A DNA stretch of 64,000 nucleotides from Oncomelania hupensis (lineage: Eukaryota > Mollusca > Gastropoda > Littorinimorpha > Pomatiopsidae), in the NCBI GenBank assembly GCA_036898135.1, contig CM072519.1, forward strand, positions 69,248,229-69,312,228. The letters are read 5' to 3'. Below the pieces are notes generated by a model. It was not told where the DNA came from. It saw nothing but the letters and a program-made list of their open reading frames with translations, and did not search any database. Below are positions 60,187 to 64,000 of the stretch, piece by piece. Made by a program: the position numbers and the translations under genes. Position 1 is the first letter of the stretch. Every line of letters begins with the position of its first letter.

Positions 60187-60867
60187 GCAAACCTATAGCC
60201 TAATTTCCACCAACTCACAAATATAGAAAACTGGTGGAAAGAATCCTATTTTGTTTTTAATTTGTCATCTTCACTACAACTCTTTGTACAATAACAACAA
60301 ACACAAAGTTCAACCCAGAAAATGCCAAATGCACAGCAACAGCAGTGAAACGGGACTAACACTGTACTGCTAATGGTCACAATTGTCCAACACACGCAAG
60401 TAAGTCCCAAAGCTACACAGGCTAGCACGTGTCAAATCACAAATCTAGGAAATGGTATCCGGGTATCCTTTTATTGGTTTTTACACCCGTTTCCTTCCAA
60501 ATTTCCGCCACAAAATGTGCATTCACAGTCCGCCTGTACGCCAAAATCATTTCGGGAAGAGGAAAAAAAAAAGTGAATGAACGAAAGATGTGGCAGTGGT
60601 GTTTGTTTTTACTCCCGTCGTTCACCTGTTCTGCCCATTCTCACCTGGCCGCGTGCAGTGCGCGGCGCTTTGGAAAGTGAAAAGTTCCACCTGTTTGGAC
60701 TTCCCTAGTGCAGCTTGTCACTTGGGACTGGAGCGTAGTGCATGATGATAGCACTGTAGTAAAATGTGTGAGGATAAGACTGTCACTCTATCTCTTCTTC
60801 TCCTTCCCTCTTCCTACTCTCAAAATCCTCTGTCTCTGTCTGCCTGACTCTCCCTCGTTCTCGCCCC

Positions 60868-60923
<56 letters not shown>

Positions 60924-61216
60924 GCTCCAGGCTCAGCTTGTCATTAATGCTTGCAGCGGAAAGCATGCTCGTAACGTAATGAAATGTTTTGAGGTAAGAA
61001 TGGTGGTAAGATCATATTGTCCGTGCCCTTTTCTCAAATCTTACTTTATTTCTCGACGTCTGCCTTTCCCGTCTGTTGTTTCTTTGCTCGTTAAACATTG
61101 AATTACATTGTGAATATGGGAGTTTTGGGTACGTATAAGGGAGGGATAAAATGAGTGACAACGTGTTATATACATTGTACCCAGACTGCGGCTTATGTGT
61201 GCAAATACTCTTTGAA

Positions 61217-61291
<75 letters not shown>

Positions 61292-61557
61292 CCTCTCAGA
61301 GGTTTACAGTTAGATCACGAACACATCACAATGTGGATATAGTATCGTGTCTACTGGCAGAACCATTGTAATTTATGACTTCGTCTCTTCCGCCTTAAGG
61401 AACCCCGCTCTTGTGTCAACCACCTCGTAAAAACCTTCCACCAGTGGTAAAGGTGCGCGACCCTCTCCAACCTTTTTCAAAAAGAGGCGATAATAACGTT
61501 TTTACAGCACAGCTGGCCATATTCATTAAAAATTTTCTTTTTCTCTCCTTCCGATGA
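60187..61557. other. Non-genic stretch with (CT)n
   Basis: (CT)n at 60871-60920 and 61219-61288. No exon supported. Confidence 0.6.
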
Positions 61558-61850
61558 GAGTATAAACCGAGATCTAGTCTGCGTACGCACGCATTCCATC
61601 GCAGTGACTCTAAAGATCCTGACTGACATGTCCGAGTGCCGGTGACTGCCGGCTACACAAATACTCCCCAGCGCGCACTAGGTTCCTTCTCTCCTTTCCC
61701 CGCTCTCCCAAGAGTTGCGCTTAGTTGTCTCGGCGTCAGACCATGCGCCTAAGGCAGCGGTTTGAGTTACATCCTGTTTGGGTCAGCGCCTTGAGCAGAG
61801 CTTGAGCTGGAAAAGCGCTATTTCAGAAAGATTATATTAATAACTCGCCC
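61558..61850 (+). mobile_element. L2-tailed SINE-like repeat, copy 2
   Basis: Counterpart of 55925-56225 with the same ordered blocks and the same L2-like 3' end (GGAAAAGCGCTATTTCAGAA). More diverged in the middle. A TGACACCGTCAC-type short duplication lies just after it at 61908-61945. Confidence 0.65.
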
Positions 61851-62025
61851 TAAAACAGAACTTTACTTCGGGGTAAACAACTGCTGGTAGGTGTGAGTGG
61901 TGGGTCACTGACACCTTCACTGACACTGACACCGTCACTGACACCGGCCTGTCTCCTGGTTTTTGTTTAAAATGCACCTGAGAACACGGCACCCTGTGCA
62001 CCGAATTCACGGATAGAAAGATTCA

Positions 62026-62604
62026 TTACATTACATTACATGATTATTGTTTTAGGTCCAGCGGACTCTTCCGAGCCAAATCAGGACCGGACAACCCCTG
62101 ATCCGCATAAAAGATCTGCCGAAACAACCCTAGTGGTAAAACTGGATACTCTCCACCAGCCAGTCACTTTACAATAAAGACATCCCAAGCAGGGGACGGC
62201 TGAGGCTTCACCCCAACTTATCGAACCCCCGGTTACATAAACAAAACAGAATACAAACATCATTATAAATTATCAACAAAACACATACATATAAAATGCC
62301 TACATTGCTAAATAAAAACATCATAGGAAGCCCTAGTGACCACCTGGCAGAAAGCGTCCAATATTCCCAAGCTGATCCAACAGACCTCATACACAAATAA
62401 GGAGTCTTGTCCCGGAAGAGTTTTCAAGAAAAAAGGTAGGAGACTGGGCTAGCGAAGAAGACGATAGTATAGCAGATTGATAGAACAGAGCAGGAATGAG
62501 AAAGAGCAAATGAGAAAGACAGCGACAGTGGGAATTTAAAGCACTAAATTTCCAGAAAGTGGGGATACTATTTATACTGAAACCCCCGGCACCCCAACGG
62601 GGGT
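62026..62604 (-). mobile_element. 579-bp retroposon, full-length copy with perfect duplication
   Basis: 579 bp flanked by TAGAAAGATTCA at 62014-62025 and 62605-62616. It is nearly the same sequence as 45669-46247. The minus strand starts ACCCCCGTTGGGGTGCC followed by GGGGGTTTC, then TATAAATAG about 30 bases from the 5' end, and ends in (TAATG)n. A 60-62 codon frame is kept in both full copies (with RSVGSAWEYWTLSARWSLGL) but there is no known domain. Confidence 0.92.
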
Positions 62605-62699
62605 TAGAAAGATTCAATGAAGAGAACAACAACATATCTTGGAGTATAGAATGTCACATAATTATAGACACACAAGTCACAATTATAAAGAATAATCCT

Positions 62700-63268
62700 A
62701 AACTATCCAATCCTAACCCGTAACTCGAAGGTCGTTGGGGTACTACAGATGATCGTTTAACCAGCGTACTCCATCTTTCTCTGTTCTCAGCAACTCTTAT
62801 GGCTTCGTTCAGTGTCAAACCAGTCCATTCTCGAATGTTGTCCTCCCAACTCTTTTTAGGTCTCCCTCTTCTTCTGCCACATTGCACCGTGCCTTTGCAA
62901 GACCTGATGCTCTGGTGATGTGGCCCTACCATCGGAGTTTCCGTTTCTTCACCACTGTGAGCATGTCATCGTGTTGTCCAATGGCTTGTGTGATGGTCTG
63001 ACGGACTTCGTCAGTGATGTGCTGGGTTTAGGAAATGCCAAGAGGTCTTCTGTAGCACCTCATCTCCATGCTTTGTATTCTTTGTTGTAGATCTGCTGTG
63101 AGGGTCCATATTTCGCAAGCGTATAGGAAGATGGAGATAACAAGGGAGCGCAGCAGCCTTATCTGGAATGTAGACCGATGGTCTTGTTTTCCAATTGGAC
63201 TTCAACCTTGCCAGGGCAGCAGTTGTTTGTGCGATCCTGGAGAGGACTTCCTGTTGGGACCCATTGTC
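62700..63268 (-). pseudogene. LINE-A 3' fragment
   Basis: Encodes, with frameshifts, the segment from QEVLSRIAQTTAALARL through MEMRCYR to KSWEDNIREWTGLTLNE. The tail is decayed (TATCCAATCCTAACCC). The 5' side ends at CCATTGTC shortly before the long GAA tract. No clean target duplication found. Confidence 0.87.
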
Positions 63269-63303
63269 AAGTAAAAAGCAGAGATCGAATAAAACGAAAA
63301 ACA

Positions 63304-63400
63304 TGAAGAAGAAGAAGAAGAAGAAGAAGAAGAAGAAGAAGAAGAAGAAGAAGAAGAAGAAGAAGAAGAAGAAGAAGAAGAAGAAGAAGAAGAAGAAGAA

Positions 63401-63449
<49 letters not shown>

Positions 63450-63531
63450 AGAAGAAGAAGAAGAAGAAGAAGAAGAAGAAGAAGAAGAAGAAGAAGAAGA
63501 AGAAGAAGAAGAAGAAGAAGAAGAAGAAGAA
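63304..63531. repeat. (GAA)n-(GAAA)n-(GAA)n tract
   Basis: About 228 bp of uninterrupted purine on one strand, with a central block of GAAA units at about 63403-63450 and GAA on both sides. Confidence 0.98.
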
Positions 63532-63582
63532 CAAAAGAAAAAAAAGAGAAGAAAAAAAAGAATAAACGGAGGAGGATGATTA

Positions 63583-63640
63583 GGAGCAAGTGTCACCGAG
63601 TGGTTAAGGTTAGCTGCATGTACATACAGCAAAGACAAGG
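63583..63640 (+). mobile_element. Possible tRNA-like fragment
   Basis: TGTCACCGAGTGGTTAAGG resembles the D-arm region of a Ser/Leu-type tRNA (box A). No B box is visible at the right distance, so this is at best a fragment. Confidence 0.25.
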
Positions 63641-64000
63641 ACAGAAGGCCACAACTAAAAATGTCATGAATAGCATGGACTGGCGCGTCAGTTGACACAG
63701 ACAAACTAACAACCTTCCAGCGGGGGCGTTGGTACGCTCCTGCAGCTGTATGCTCCACATCTCAATGCTTCCACATTTTGAACCAGCCCTAGATTCTGCA
63801 TATTCATGTACCTACATCACAAATGTTTTCACAGCTCCAGGTTTCCACACCAACATAAAACTGGGGGTATAACGATACAAAGCAGATCTGCACCCCCCGT
63901 TGGGGCAGAGGCTCACAAAGCGGGACAAAAAGAGACACACATAATGAAGGTTTTGGACTTGCCTCAGTTTAACAGAGACACTCCAAACTACTGTCCACCG
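63641..64000. other. Non-genic stretch to window end
   Basis: Nothing recognised. Confidence 0.6.

Overview
The window looks like non-coding DNA from a marine invertebrate, most likely a mollusc and probably a gastropod. The inference rests on dense simple repeats, many diverged non-LTR retrotransposon fragments, tRNA/5S-type SINEs, a Gmr1-type Ty3/gypsy element, a (CCCTAA)-type telomere-like tract and one spliced-gene candidate with a very long intron. The taxon is inferred from general character, not from a marker gene. There are no bacterial operons, rRNA genes or CRISPR arrays. Almost every long open frame is a microsatellite translation or a transposon remnant.

Layout. 1-1264 is an old LTR cut by the window edge. 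1.3-11.4 kb is host intergenic or intronic DNA with minisatellites (44, 56, 18, 33 and 22 bp units), an old ~220-bp tandem repeat and a LINE fragment. 11,443-18,682 is a complete-ended 7,240-bp Ty3/gypsy retrotransposon on the minus strand. It has two 1,538-bp LTRs differing at one base that I found, and a GTTGT target duplication. Its order is gag-protease-integrase-RNase H, with the reverse transcriptase core deleted. 19.8-25.5 kb holds three LINE families. 25.5-34 kb is mostly microsatellites.

34.2-51.2 kb appears to be one long host intron on the minus strand. Exon 1 (51,030-51,167) and exon 2 (34,249-34,440) have good splice sites and matching phase. The 16.6-kb intron between them carries three solo LTRs with target duplications plus a degraded fourth copy, a related 1,440-bp solo LTR, SINEs, LINE-A copies, two copies of a 579-bp retroposon and a 67-bp minisatellite. 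51.3-64 kb has a deleted mariner with 30-bp terminal repeats, more LINE-A copies, a 37-bp minisatellite, a long (GATA)n array, a third copy of the 579-bp family and a (GAA)n tract.

The mobile elements do not form a functional system together. Their target duplications and nesting give a readable history, for example LINE-A landing inside an already solo LTR at 36.4-38.05 kb. The observations most worth following are the RT-less but apparently young Gmr1-like element, the SINE family whose head joins a tRNA-like segment to a 5S rRNA-like segment, the 579-bp retroposon with a hairpin-like 5' end, and the unidentified spliced host gene.
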